A stretch of 64,000 nucleotides of DNA from Isoetes taiwanensis (Eukaryota > Streptophyta > Lycopodiopsida > Isoetales > Isoetaceae), in contig JAJEKV010000056.1 of the NCBI GenBank assembly GCA_021234155.1, positions 9,349,488-9,413,487 of the forward strand, read 5' to 3'. How positions within the stretch are numbered: position 1 is the first letter of the stretch; the number at the start of each line of letters is the position of its first letter. The translations under genes and the position numbers were made by a program. Below, piece by piece: positions 1-10,456 of this stretch. Under the pieces are notes generated by a model. That model was not told the DNA's origin, ran no database searches, and saw only the letters and a list, made by a program, of their open reading frames with translations.

Positions 1-275
1 TGGTTTGGGTGCATATTCACACAAGAGGTGACTCCAGGCATTGAGAGCTGTTGGATAAGCATATCTGCCCTTTATTCCTTGATCTAGACCGTACATAGAG
101 ATCCTTGTTTAAGGGGTATGCCTTTACAAGTTTTGATATACTGTATAATACAATTTGCAAAATACTATAAGATTTGAGGCAATGTATTATATGGTGTTGA
201 TTTTGTACATGTATAATATAATTTAGGGGCTCTCGCTGCCCTACGTCACCCCCCGTGTGAATAGCACCCAAACCA
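1..275. mobile_element. MITE-like element with ~30 bp terminal inverted repeats
   Basis: Bases 1-31 and 246-275 are imperfect inverted repeats (outer part TGGTTTGGGTGC...TTCACAC on both ends). Similarity continues inward at reduced level (GGCATTGAGAGC against GGCAGCGAGAGC). No coding potential is visible. The left end coincides with the window edge, so the target duplication and superfamily cannot be judged. Confidence 0.6.
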
Positions 276-1034
276 AAGGGGGTTTAAGGGGGAATTTAAG
301 TTTAAAGTGTTAAATGTAATGGTTTGTGTTAAACCTAATTTTTTTTTGCCCTTTCGGGGCCTCGAGAATTGTAGCAAAGGTTATCTACAATTGGGCCTAC
401 ACCTTGTTCATGGTAAACCATTCAAATCTCCGAATCAAATATACAATCTTAATACATAAAAGAAAGTAGAGAACATAGTTAATATAAAAGGTTCTGTGAC
501 CTTACAAGGTGCTTTCACATGTGCATGCAATGCTTTGCTGTTAAGCATAGCCAAACGAAATAATATGGTCTTTGATGAAAATCATTATAAAAGCTGGCAG
601 GAGTTGCACAATATGCATCATTTGAACAATGGCAAGCTCTTTCATGTGGAAACAAATGGCATTGTTCTTATAAGTAGTACGTCATAGAGTTTCATTTATG
701 TCAGAATGAAAATCGTTATGGACATAAGGATCCATCTCAAATAGCCATAGCATAGCCATAGCACCTTCTACTTGTTGCATATATGTAATTATATGAGGTG
801 CAACAGTACAATTGGAGAGTTAAATTTGTGCAGAACCAGAATCGTTATGGAGATAAAGATCCATCTCAAATACCCAGTGTGATACCTTCTACTTGCATGC
901 ATGTATAAGTATCCGAGGTGCTTGTTTGCCATTTGCATAGTATAATACCTACATATAAGCAAAGCTGCACAAAAGCCTAATGTTGGTCAAATATGTACAG
1001 TCAGATTATACAAGCTGAATATTAATAAAAGAAT
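276..1034. other. Non-coding stretch with an imperfect ~95 bp duplication
   Basis: No credible gene. Bases 702-802 and 831-921 are diverged copies of one segment (shared: AATCGTTATGGA, GATCCATCTCAAATA, CCTTCTACTTG, GAGGTGC). A short 63-codon open frame at 496-687 has no recognisable content. Confidence 0.6.
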
Positions 1035-1210
1035 AAACGAAACGGAAGAAAGTATTCCCTATGTTGGAACAAACAGAAAAAAAACAAGGAAACAAGCAAC
1101 AAAGTAAGGAAAGCTTCTATTTAAACGAAACGGAAGAAAGTATTCCTATGTTGGAACAAACAGAAAGAAAACAAGGAAACAAGCAACAAAGTAAGAAAAG
1201 CTTCTATTTA
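1035..1210. repeat. 88 bp tandem repeat, two copies
   Basis: Copy 1 is 1035-1122 and copy 2 is 1123-1210. They differ by a few substitutions and one C deletion. Because the second copy is 87 bp long it happens to keep a short frame open (1061-1294, repeated MLEQTE..KQGNKQQSK); I read this as a by-product of the duplication, not a gene. A 23 bp tandem repeat follows at 1261-1303 (AATCTCCCTGATATGGATTG twice). Confidence 0.8.
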
Positions 1211-2261
1211 TGCAGCTCCTCTTATTTACAACGCCTCTTATCTGCTCCCTGCACGCTAACAATCTCCCTGATATGGATTGGCCAATCTCCCTGATATGGA
1301 TTGAGCCAAGGTAGACTTGCTAATATGATATGCATAACTGTTAATAGCTAACAATCTCTTGTGAATCGAATTTTATCAGATAAATAAATGTGTCTTCCTA
1401 AACCACTCCAGTTCAGTACATTGGACCAATCCATGACTTCTCCAACCATCTAATCAATTAGAGGCTTCAAATTTGTTCTGAGCCACCGGAATACAAAGGA
1501 CTTCAATTTGGCGGGTAGACCAGTCACGCATCTTCCAAATGGAATTGATCATTCAAAAGACTTAAGGAAAATTGGTGCATGAACATTGTCTAATCTCATA
1601 TAGAGGTCTTCCAGGTAGACGCTTTCAAAAGGGTAACTTAGATGGTGCTTACCCAAAGAGCTCTGCAAAATTCAACTCAATGAGATCCAATGCAATGCAT
1701 GACTGCAGGTCTGTTACTACGTTTTTAAAAGATAGATGGCCATTCTTGGAGGATGAATGATTGCTCTGAGAAGAAACTATGTACCTTCTTATACTACCGA
1801 TTTGGAAGCTTCAGGCCACTGCATAAGAGCGTCACTACAACCAGGAAAAATCACTTGTGAAACTTTTGAACCAAAGCCTGCTGTTCATACAATTTAACTA
1901 GCCCTTAAACAGATGCCAAATTCGTAGTCTTGCCCAGATAGAGAAAATATACATTGAAATGCCATCGGAATCTGTTTGTGATGCATCTTTTCAGCAAATT
2001 TGGAGACCTAGAATTTGGATGAAATACTGAAATGTGACAAAAAGGACTTCTGAGTTTCATAAGCCTAGATGCCGTCTTAGGATGAATGAAGAATTCCCAG
2101 CTCCATGAAAATCGATCCCAGAACTTATGCAACCTAATTCTTTCTTCTGCAAGCCGTCCAATCCCTCCATGGTTCTGCCATTGCGAAACTGCTATGGAGC
2201 TCCTGGAAGCCAAAATATATTTCCTGAACTCCCAAAGGAGCCGCGTCGCTTGATCTTCCCA

Positions 2262-2480
2262 TCAATACAAGATGGAATCCGAAGCATCGCTAGGGTCAGG
2301 CTGGAGGGCAACGGGTGTGACCTCTGAAGGAACTGCCGAAACAGGGATTTGACGAAACTGTTGGAACTGCCTCTGAAGGGTTCGACTGAAAAAGCAGGCC
2401 AATTGGGTAAAGGGCGGCATAATGTGGGCAATATTTTGGGGCAAAGTTAAAAGGGGAGGCCAGCTATACCTCATACCCAA
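2262..2480 (-). other. Possible 5' exon of an unrecognised gene (weak)
   Basis: On the minus strand an ATG frame of 72 codons follows a GC-richer, leader-like stretch (2480-2600) containing AGGGTT telo-box-like motifs typical of plant 5' UTRs. The peptide begins MGMRYSWPPLLTLPQ, is rich in R, S and Q (FFSRTLQRQFQQFRQIPVSA) and poor in acidic residues over its first 50 residues, as in mitochondrial presequences. No downstream exon was identified, and I recognise no family. It could equally be a relic of a gene fragment or chance. Confidence 0.2.
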
Positions 2481-2600
2481 ATCGAAAAAATTCTACTGCA
2501 GATTGAAGAATAGCAGACGATTTGGGAGGGCACCACGTCGAATGATAGGGTCGGGAAGGCACGATTTACCCTAATCATTCTAGGAGAACCCTAAAGTAAC

Positions 2601-3570
2601 AGCTCCCGAGCCTTGCATGCCATATTTTTTTTTTTTTTTTCAAGGGGTTAAACCATTGTCTAAGTGCCATAAAAATAATGAAAGCGTATAAGCAAGACTC
2701 TAGATGTACGCATTAGTACATCAATTGAAATACACCACAAAATCATAGCAAAACCTTAATGAAAAGCGTACAAAAATACAAAATTAACTCCCAGTTATAG
2801 TGCTATATATTGTAATCATTTATCAATGTGACACTATGATTCCAAAACATTAGATATGTAGAGAAATGGAAAAAACAATTGTACATAATCTAAAGTGTTA
2901 AAAATTAGTTCTAATAAAAGTAGTAAGGTCATACTTATGTGAATATTTATAAGTGCAAAGAAATGAGCAATCGTACTTCGTGTCTAATATTGGTACGTAC
3001 AAGGAATAGTAGAACAAGCAAGGTTCGGTTTGATCTTAAAAATAGTTTCTTGCATTTATAACTGAGGTTGCTAGTGAAGACATGTTTGGAAATTTATTTA
3101 AGTTCATGGCTTTGAAAGTTGACGAGATTTCTAACGTGACCTTGGTTAAATTGACCAATTTAAATGGATACTTTAAAAAATTATTATGTTAAATGGTTTA
3201 CTTGAAAGTTTTTTAGATTGCATCTTCAACAATTAGTGTATAGCCTAGAAATTGGTGTGTAAGAAGGTATATCCTTTAATTAATGATAAGGAGGCATATT
3301 CTTGAGTAAATGGTTGTGCTAAAACTATTCATCTTGTTATTATAAGAATGTAAGAAATATGGGCTCCAATCCTCCCCTCGAACATGGTCCAATATCCCTA
3401 TCAAACCAATTCTAAATAACTTGAATTTTGGAGCATTTCTCAATTCAATTCACTTCTATCTGCTTCTCTTTACATGACTATACAAAAAATTCCTCTGACA
3501 ACTTTTCTTCGATTTCCATCCCCATCCCCATCTACATCAATATGACTACAAGCACCAAAAAAATATTTTA
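2601..3570. other. AT-rich stretch, nothing recognised
   Basis: Apart from a T run at about 2626-2640 I see no gene, terminal repeat or element signature in this AT-rich interval. Confidence 0.5.
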
Positions 3571-3740
3571 GAAAACCACTATTTTTTCCTTCACACCCGA
3601 ATTTTCTCACTTGTTGATCACCCTAAGTGCTTTGAAAGTCATGACTACCCTCTTGGAAAACCACTATTTTTTACTACACACACGAATTTTCTCACTTGCT
3701 GATCATCTTAAGTGATTTGGAGGTTATGATTACTCTTACA
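3571..3740. repeat. 85 bp tandem duplication
   Basis: Units 3571-3655 and 3656-3740 both begin GAAAACCACTATTTTTT and share CGAATTTTCTCACTTG and TGATCA. They are ~80% identical by eye. Confidence 0.75.
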
Positions 3741-3883
3741 GTTGGTTGGGCATTCAAAAGGTTGCTGAGAGTGTGATTTCATAGTCAATATACAAGGTTT
3801 TGTAGTCAACTTACAAGGTTTCATAGTCAACATACAAGGTGGCCATTTTGACAAATTTATAGGTTGTTCCCTAATCTGATTCC
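3726..3883. repeat. Left copy of ~160 bp direct repeat abutting the copia element
   Basis: This segment (ATGATTACTCTTACAG ... CTGATTCC) directly precedes the 5' LTR. It recurs at 9390-9550, directly after the 3' LTR. The copies are near-identical except for a cluster of changes around 3760-3775 (GGTTGCTGAGAG against GCTTCTTTGAAAAG). Confidence 0.85.
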
Positions 3884-4514
3884 TGAAAGGAAGTTGTTCA
3901 TATTATAATCATGAAGTATTAGCAATGACAGAGATGTATATGCAGAAGTTGATTGATCAGACAACATGTGAAGATGCAGAGGTGTAAAGGTCTCGAGGCA
4001 AATCAAAGGTTGCTAATAGTCTAAAGCCAATGGAGAAAAGGGAAGCTAAAGGTTCACCTTAAGACGATACACTCACAATGGTTATATTGAATAAATAAGG
4101 GTCTAAGGTTAACCATTGGAAAACTGGCGGTCAAATGCTGTTTAAACAACTATTTTGGACCAAGTTGGAAATGGAGGAAACTAGGCGAATTTGGTGCCGA
4201 TTTGTGATGAATCGGTGCCGATTAACTGAATTATAAGTAGTATGAGAGATGCAGGTAGAGCAGACTGAGTTTCGGTGTGCCGGATCTATAAATGCATGGG
4301 TGCTTGGGCTGTCGGAGGTTCTCAATGTTTATATTGAAAAGTTTCGATGTTTAATAGCCTAACAATTGCTATAGTAAAGCAATAGAATATTAAAACCATT
4401 GGTACATTGAAATTTCAATAGTTTATAGTTGTTCAATGGTGTAATGTGGGATAAGACTTGTATTTGCTAAGTAAAATAGACATCTGGAGATCTTGATCTA
4501 ACCAAATCCTTACA
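3884..4514 (+). repeat. Copia 5' LTR
   Basis: 631 bp, TG...CA ends with short inverted termini (TGAAAGG / CCTTACA). It holds a TATA-like CTATAAATGC at about 4286 in a position suitable for the U3 promoter. The matching 3' LTR starts at 8749. Confidence 0.93.
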
Positions 4515-4515
4515 G

Positions 4516-4527
4516 TGGTATCAGAGC
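4516..4527 (+). other. Primer binding site, initiator tRNA-Met
   Basis: TGGTATCAGAGC lies one base after the 5' LTR. It is complementary to the 3' end of plant initiator tRNA-Met, the usual primer of copia elements. Confidence 0.93.
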
Positions 4528-4552
4528 ACAGGGATCAAAGTGACAAGTCGTT

Positions 4553-5161
4553 TTGGAGCATCACTCTTTAAGTGGCATCAAAATATATGAAGGAGGACCT
4601 GGATTCCAAATCTGGAAAGAGCAGATGAAGAATGTGCTGGAAAATGAAAATTTGTGGGAATTGTTGGATGAATCTAATGGTTCATCAAGTGTTGTTGCAG
4701 GTAGAAGAGAAAGCAGCTCTTCTGACAGTGGTGCAACTGAAGGAGCAAGTATAGGAAGCAGGGAACTGGCCAAAGTTAAGGAAGCTTATGCTATATTAAC
4801 TAGCAAGGTAGGAGCTTCAATCTTGTTGAAGGTAAGGGGCAAATCCCCAGGAGAAATATGGAAATATTTGCTTAAGCATTTTGAGGAAAAATCATCCTCC
4901 CAGATTGATATACTTGACAAAGAACTTAGGAAGTTAAAACTTAAGGAGGATGATGATCTCACCAATTTTTTCTCAAAGTTTGACAATATAGTGGCAGATT
5001 TGGAAGGGGCAGGAGTCTTTTTGACTGAACAACAAAAGTTGTTACATGTGGCTAGAGCTGTAGCAGGGAACAAGCAGTTGGCCACATTAATTAGAAATGT
5101 GGCTAAAACAAGGGAGGCAGCAGAAGAAATGATCGGAAACGAAATTCGAAAGCAAAGATAA
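4553..5161 (+). pseudogene. gag: Copia gag (N-terminal part, broken)
   Basis: Encodes a copia-type Gag: the region after GGPGFQIWKEQMKNVL matches the UBN2/retrotran_gag fold (W...M...L, LRKLKLKEDDDLTNFFSKF, LLHVARAV). The frame has no ATG upstream of an in-frame TGA at 4541; the first in-frame Met is internal, so the original start codon seems lost. The frame ends at TAA 5159-5161 and the zinc-knuckle part continues in a different frame, so a frameshift separates the two halves of Gag. In an intact element this protein forms the cytoplasmic virus-like particle. Confidence 0.85.
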
Positions 5162-5164
5162 GGT

Positions 5165-6356
5165 ATTATCTGAGTCTGATGATGAAAATGTAGAAGTGCT
5201 TTTTACAGGGAAAGGAAAATATAGAGCAAATGAACCAAAAGCAAAGGGACAAATTGATCCTTGTTACCATTGTAAAGCACATGGTCATCTAAAGGCAGAC
5301 TGCCCTAAATTAAAAGAAGTGGAATGCTATAACTGTGGAGGCAAGGGGCATTTTGCTAATAAATGTGCCAGCAGCAAGAGAGGGAGAGGCAATAAAGGAA
5401 AAAGCTCATACAGGGGTCGAGGGAAGGAGATCAAAAGACAAAGTTCTGCAGTAAACTTAACTCAAGAGGTGGAGGAAGAAACAAGTGAAGAAGACGAGGA
5501 GGCTGAGGTAAATAATTCTGAAACTTTTACTTTGTCTGGTAAAAGAACTGACATCTCAAATGATCTATTAATCTTAGATAGTGGAGCAGAGAAAAGTGGG
5601 ACAGGCTCAGCCAAGTTTCTGAAAAATAAAGATGAAGGAAGAAAGGGATATGTCAAGCTTGGGAATGGCAAACTTCAAAAAGTACAATGTGCTGGTATTC
5701 TGGAGATTTTCGACTTGGAAGGGAAAGTTGTAGAATTAAAGGATGTTTTGTGTGTGCCAAGTTTAGTTAGAAACTTGATTTCAATAAGTCAACTAGTTGA
5801 CATGGGTTACACTGTCAATTTTGACAAACAGCAATGTACTATTCTCTTTGATAATGAAATTAAGTTTTATGGAAGAAGATTTGGAAATCTATTTGGCATA
5901 GATAACAATTGTGTACCTGCAATTAATGCTGTTGTAGCACCCGATCTAAATTTGTGGCATCAAAGGCTATGTCATGCAAGCAATAAGTATATTGAGCAGA
6001 TGATTAAACAAGGATTGATTGAAGTAAGAGAATGCAAGGAAAATGTCAGGAGTTGTTATGGATGCATGATGGGAAAACACACAAGATTACCCTTTAAGAA
6101 ATCACAGAAAAGAGCAAAGGACATTCTAGAAATCGTGCATACAGACCTATGTGGTCCACTTAATGTGAGAAGTATTGGAGGCAAAAGGTATTTCATTACT
6201 TTTATTGATGACTTTAGTCGAAAAACTAAAATTGCATGCTTAAAAACAAAAGATGAGGCTTTTGAAGCATTTAAGGAATTTCTGGCAAAAATAGAACTTG
6301 AGACTGGCAAAAGAATCAAATGTTTGAGATCCGGACGGGGAATTTATTTCTGCTGA
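5165..6356 (+). pseudogene. pol: Copia zinc knuckles, protease and first half of integrase
   Basis: In order: two CCHC knuckles (CYHCKAHGHLKADC at about 5263 and CYNCGGKGHFANKC at about 5323), an acidic spacer, the aspartic protease active site (LILDSGAEKS, about 5573), the GAG-pre-integrase zinc module (LWHQRLCHASN ... CYGCMMGKH, 5950-6080) and the integrase core start (VHTDLCGP, FIDDFSRK). The frame breaks at about 6335-6350, within the segment that should carry the second catalytic Asp, and ends at TGA 6354-6356. The frame is open without ATG from about 5165. Confidence 0.88.
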
Positions 6357-6361
6357 GTTCA

Positions 6362-6666
6362 AAAAATATTGCAAGATCAAAGGTATTAAAAGGCAATTGA
6401 CCTGTAGATTCTCTCCACAACAGAATGGTGTGGCAGAAAGGAAAAACAGAACAATCCTAAATGCTGTAAGAGCTATGCTCAAGCATACTGGTTTGCCAAA
6501 TTACCTTTGGGAAGAGGCAGCCAAAACTGCTGTGGAAATCCAAAATATGTTGCCATCCTCAAGCATAAATGGTGCCTTACCACAGAAACTTTGGTGTGAA
6601 ACAACACCCAATTTTGAGAAACTGAAAGTATATGGCTGTCTTGGTTTTGTTCATATCCCTAAATAG
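6362..6666 (+). pseudogene. pol: Copia integrase, middle part
   Basis: Continues the integrase core in a third frame with the catalytic Glu region (FSPQQNGVAERKNRTI, about 6409-6456) and LPNYLWEEAAKTA. The frame ends at TAG 6664-6666 in a segment that otherwise reads straight into the downstream frame, so this is a point nonsense change. Integrase inserts the double-stranded cDNA into the host genome. Confidence 0.85.
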
Positions 6667-8751
6667 CAGAGGAAAAAACTTGATGACAGGGAAAAAATTG
6701 GATATCTAGTGGGGTATGATGAAGAGTCAAAGGCATATAGGATGTTTGATCCAATAAAGAGGAAAATAATGATAAGCAGGGATATAACCTTTGATGAATA
6801 TCAGATCTACAAGGATCACAAAACAGCAGTCACCACAACAAAACATGAAGAAGGAAAGCTGGAAAATATTACATCAAAGGGAAATGCAGACACTATTGAT
6901 GATGACAATAGTGATACTAATTCTGTGGACCTGCAGGTACATGAGGCAGCCAATGAACAGACAAACGAAGATATTAGTAACCGAAGTGAAAACAAAGAAG
7001 ACATGCAGGTTGTAAATGAAGATGTGCAACCTAGAAGAAGAAGAGACGTTCAAATTTTGCAAGATGAAGCAAAGGTAAATTCTGATTTATATGGGAGAGA
7101 TGCATCTGGTAGAAGTAAGAGATTAAAACAAAACCCTGCTGAAATAAATTTAACAGAAATACTAGCCATGATAGATTTTGAAGTGCCAAAGACTTTTGAG
7201 GAGGCAATGAATGGAAGTGATTCTAAAAATTGGAAAACTGCCATGGAAGAAGAATTAAATGCATTCAAAGGGACTGAAACTTTTGAACTGGTTGATTTGC
7301 CTGAGGGAAGAAAGGCAGTAGGTTGCAAATGGATATATAAAATTAAGCAGGGAACAAAGGAGCATTCTATAAAATATAAAGCCAGATTGGTTGCACAGGG
7401 TTTTACTCAGAAGAAAGGAATTGATTATGAGGACACTTTTTCTCCAATAGTGAAAATGGCAAGTATAAGAATATTATTAGCAATGGCAAACTCCAAGGAT
7501 TTAGAAGTACATCATATGGATGTCTCCACTGCTTTTCTAAATGCAAAATTAGAAGAAGAAGTGTACATGAAACAACCCCCTGGCTTTGAGCAAGGGAGAG
7601 ATAAAGTTTGGAAGTTGAAGAGAGCTGTATATGGGTTGAAACAATCACCCAGACAATGGTATTTGTGCATGGATAATTACTTGAAAGAACAAGGATTCCT
7701 TAAGCTCAAAGATGATGGAAATTTATATATGTTTAAAGAAGGTCCAGATTATTGTTATATAGCCTTGTATGTTGATGATAACATAATGGTCAGTAACAAT
7801 CTTATCATTATGCAGAAGTGCAAAAATATTTTGAAAAGCAGGTTCAAAATGACAGACTTAGGAGAGTTCTGTAAATTCTTAGGCATAGAAGTGAGCAGGG
7901 ATACGAGCAGAAAAATTTTGACACTATCTCAGGGAGCAAACATAGCTGGAGTCTTGAAAAGATTTAACATGGAAGAATGCAAAGTTGTAAAGACACCAAT
8001 GGTACCAGGAAATAGGTTGTCAAATGAAGATTGTCCAAAAACAGCAAAGGAAAAGTTGGAAACAGAAAATTTGCCTTATCGAGAATTAATAGGTTGCTTA
8101 CTTTACTTGGCAAATTGCACCAGGCCAGACATAGCATATGCTGTCAACATTCTAAGCAGGTATTGTCATAATTATGGAAGAATGCATTGGCAAGCTGCAA
8201 AAAGGGTGATTAGATATCTAAAAGGAACCACTGGTGTTGGCATTAGGTTTGATTCAGAAAATTTAGAATTACAAAGTTACTGTGATTCTGACTGGGGTGG
8301 TGATCTTGATGAAAGAAAATCCACTTCTGGCTTTATTCTCATGTTGGGAGGTGGACCAATCTCATGGAAATGCAAAAAGCAGCATGCTATAGCTTTATCC
8401 TCAGCTGAAGCAGAGTACTCAACCACTACATTAGCAGCAAAGGAAATTGTTTGGAGCAGAAGGCTGTTGAATGAGCTGGGAATAAATCAGAATGATCCTT
8501 TGATCTTGAACTCAGATATTACAAGCTGTGTGGCAATGATAAAGAATCCTATCATGCATGAAAGAACTAAACATATTGAGTTAGAAATGCATTTCATTAG
8601 GGATATGGTGAACAAAGGGATCATCAGTTCAATATATACCAAACAGCCAGCCAGGTTGGTAGATATTTTGACAAAGCCCTTAACAGAATTCAAATTCTGC
8701 CAGTTAAGAGAAATGATTAGCTGCAAGGATTATAATATGAAGGGAGAGTGA
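6667..8751 (+). CDS. pol: Copia integrase C-terminus, reverse transcriptase and RNase H
   Basis: A long open frame (about 690 codons after the TAG) with the integrase tail (VGYDEESKAYRMFDP), a variable acidic linker, and a full copia reverse transcriptase: TFEEAMNGSDSKNWKTAMEEE, CKWIYKIKQG, ARLVAQGFTQKKGIDYEDTFSP, HHMDVSTAFLNA, YGLKQSPRQWY and catalytic ALYVDDNIMV (about 7765-7795). RNase H follows: TRPDIAYAVNILSRY, SDWGGDLDERKSTSGF and ALSSAEAEY. The stop TGA (8749-8751) overlaps the first bases of the 3' LTR, the usual compact copia arrangement. This is the best preserved piece of the element; it has no start of its own because it is the 3' part of a polyprotein. Confidence 0.93.
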   Translation, partial: QRKKLDDREKIGYLVGYDEESKAYRMFDPIKRKIMISRDITFDEYQIYKDHKTAVTTTKHEEGKLENITSKGNADTIDDDNSDTNSVDLQVHEAANEQTNEDISNRSENKEDMQVVNEDVQPRRRRDVQILQDEAKVNSDLYGRDASGRSKRLKQNPAEINLTEILAMIDFEVPKTFEEAMNGSDSKNWKTAMEEELNAFKGTETFELVDLPEGRKAVGCKWIYKIKQGTKEHSIKYKARLVAQGFTQKKGIDYEDTFSPIVKMASIRILLAMANSKDLEVHHMDVSTAFLNAKLEEEVYMKQPPGFEQGRDKVWKLKRAVYGLKQSPRQWYLCMDNYLKEQGFLKLKDDGNLYMFKEGPDYCYIALYVDDNIMVSNNLIIMQKCKNILKSRFKMTDLGEFCKFLGIEVSRDTSRKILTLSQGANIAGVLKRFNMEECKVVKTPMVPGNRLSNEDCPKTAKEKLETENLPYRELIGCLLYLANCTRPDIAYAVNILSRYCHNYGRMHWQAAKRVIRYLKGTTGVGIRFDSENLELQSYCDSDWGGDLDERKSTSGFILMLGGGPISWKCKKQHAIALSSAEAEYSTTTLAAKEIVWSRRLLNELGINQNDPLILNSDITSCVAMIKNPIMHERTKHIELEMHFIRDMVNKGIISSIYTKQPARLVDILTKPLTEFKFCQLREMISCKDYNMKGE
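8739..8748 (+). other. Copia polypurine tract
   Basis: GAAGGGAGAG sits immediately before the 3' LTR and would prime plus-strand synthesis. Confidence 0.85.
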
Positions 8752-9389
8752 AAGGAAGTTGTTCATATTATAATCATGAAGTATTAGCAATGACAGAGAT
8801 GTATATGCAGAAGTTGATTGATCAGACAACATGTGAAGATGCAGAGGTGTAAAGGTCTCGAGGCAAATCAATGTTGAATCTAAGGTTGCTAATAGTCTAA
8901 AACCAATGGAGAAAAAGGAAGTTAAAGGTTCACCTTAAGACGATGCACTTACAACGGTTATATTGAATAAATAAGGGTCTAAGGTTAACCATTGGAAAAC
9001 TGGCGGTCAAATGCTGTTTAAACAACTATTTTGGACCAAGTTGGAAATGGAGGAAACTAGGCGAATTTGGTGCCGATTTGTGATGAATCGGTGCCGATTA
9101 ACTGAATTATAAGTAGTATGAGAGAGACAGGTACAACAGACTGAGTTTCGGTGTGCCGGATCTATAAGTGCATAGGTGCTTGGGCTGTCGGAGGTCCTCA
9201 ATGTTTATATTGAAAAATTTCGATGTTTAATAGCCTAACTATTGCTACAGTAAAGCAATAGAATATTAAAACCATTGGTACATTGAAATTTCAATAGTTT
9301 ATAGTTGTTTAATGGGTAATGTGGGATAAGACTTGTATTTGCTAAGTAAAATAGACATCTGAAGATCTTGATCTAACCAAATCCTTACA
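8749..9389 (+). repeat. Copia 3' LTR
   Basis: 641 bp, the partner of 3884-4514, carrying a ~10 bp insertion (about 8871-8880) relative to the 5' LTR. It ends CCTTACA; the next base starts the right copy of the flanking ~160 bp repeat. Confidence 0.93.
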
Positions 9390-9550
9390 ATGATTACTCT
9401 TACAGGTTGGTTGGGCATTCAAAAGCTTCTTTGAAAAGCGTGATTTCATAGTCAATATACAAGGTTTTGTAGTCAACTTACAAGGTTTCATAGTCAACAT
9501 ACAAGGTGGCCATTTTGACAAATTTATAGGTTGTTCCCTAATCTGATTCC
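9390..9550. repeat. Right copy of ~160 bp direct repeat flanking the copia element
   Basis: Begins at the first base after the 3' LTR (ATGATTACTCTTACAGG) and ends CTGATTCC, matching 3726-3883. Unlike the left copy it runs on into other genomic sequence (TGGGACATACAAGGTGG), which partly repeats an internal motif. Confidence 0.85.
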
Positions 9551-9779
9551 TGGGACATACAAGGTGGTGGTTTAGGTTGTTTCATACTCTGATTAGGTTA
9601 CTTCCTTCTACCAGGCTCTTCTAGAATGCTCTAAATAAACCCACAAGCATGTACATCCTCCATCTATAATCTCCAAAGACATATCTCTAAAGACATGCCC
9701 AAGCTTTACTCCGATGAACCTAAACTATTCTCTTGCTTGCCTTCATCTCCTTCCAGTAAAAAATCATTCGAAGACTTTC

Positions 9780-10456
9780 AGTAATGACATTGTTTCTACA
9801 CAAACTTTTAAAAACTGGTGGGATCAACACAATTGTAATGTCTCAGAACAATTAGGACTAGGATTAATGGCTATAGCCTGAGAGGAACAAAAGAACCTAT
9901 TGAGATTGTTCTACTTGTCAGAATTCAGACTCATGAACAATGTACCCTGCAGATAATGATGGCCTATGAGATAACTAGTGGAAGTAAGGACATGGAAAAG
10001 TATATTAAAGAAGACAATGATGGCCTATGAGATAACTAGTGGAAGTAAGGACATGGAAAAGTATAATAAAGTAGACGATAAGAGATACTAACCACCAGGA
10101 GATTAACAAGCTATCTTTCATTGAAATATTGGATTCTGCAAAGCTGCATGTGCAAGAACACTCGAGATGGTTCCAAGACAAAATTCAATGGATGAAAGAA
10201 ATGAGGTTGACTTTGAAAGATATCATAACAGCAGGGATATGTAATATAAAATAGAGCTGTCAGCTGTTAGAAAATGGCTAGAGAGACACATCAGAGTCAA
10301 GGCAAGGCAACTATCAAAAATCTTCAATCCATGAAATAAGGAATATGACATAAATTACATGAAACGACTGGATAAAAGCTAGAAAAACACACTAGCTAGA
10401 CTTACAATGGGAAATTATGATCTCAGAATAGAAAGAGATAAATGGCTGCAAATTAA
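9780..10456 (+). pseudogene. LINE-like coding relic, left part
   Basis: Short open pieces in several frames (TFKNWWDQHNCNV near 9810; LARLTMGNYDLRIERDKWLQ at about 10395-10452) separated by many stops. The last piece resembles the LTRLR..NYDL.IE..RW motif that precedes the C-terminal zinc finger of LINE reverse transcriptases. The zinc-finger continuation lies beyond the inserted DNA transposon, at 13106. A 61 bp tandem duplication (units from 9960 and 10021) lies inside. Confidence 0.5.
10453..10456. other. Target site duplication TTAA (left)
   Basis: TTAA immediately before the left terminal repeat; identical TTAA follows the right one at 13106-13109. Confidence 0.7.

Larger units (their letters stand above)
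3884..9389 (+). mobile_element. Ty1/copia LTR retrotransposon, complete in outline, coding region broken
   Basis: Two LTRs (3884-4514 and 8749-9389) flank a 4.2 kb internal region with a tRNA-iMet primer site, gag, CCHC zinc knuckles, protease, integrase, reverse transcriptase and RNase H in copia order. LTR ends are TGAAAGG...CCTTACA. The LTRs differ by about 19 substitutions, a ~10 bp indel (around 8871-8880) and a 2 bp indel, so about 97% identity and an insertion that is not recent. Pol is interrupted by frame changes near 5161 and 6340 and a TAG at 6664-6666. It cannot be autonomous as read. Confidence 0.95.
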
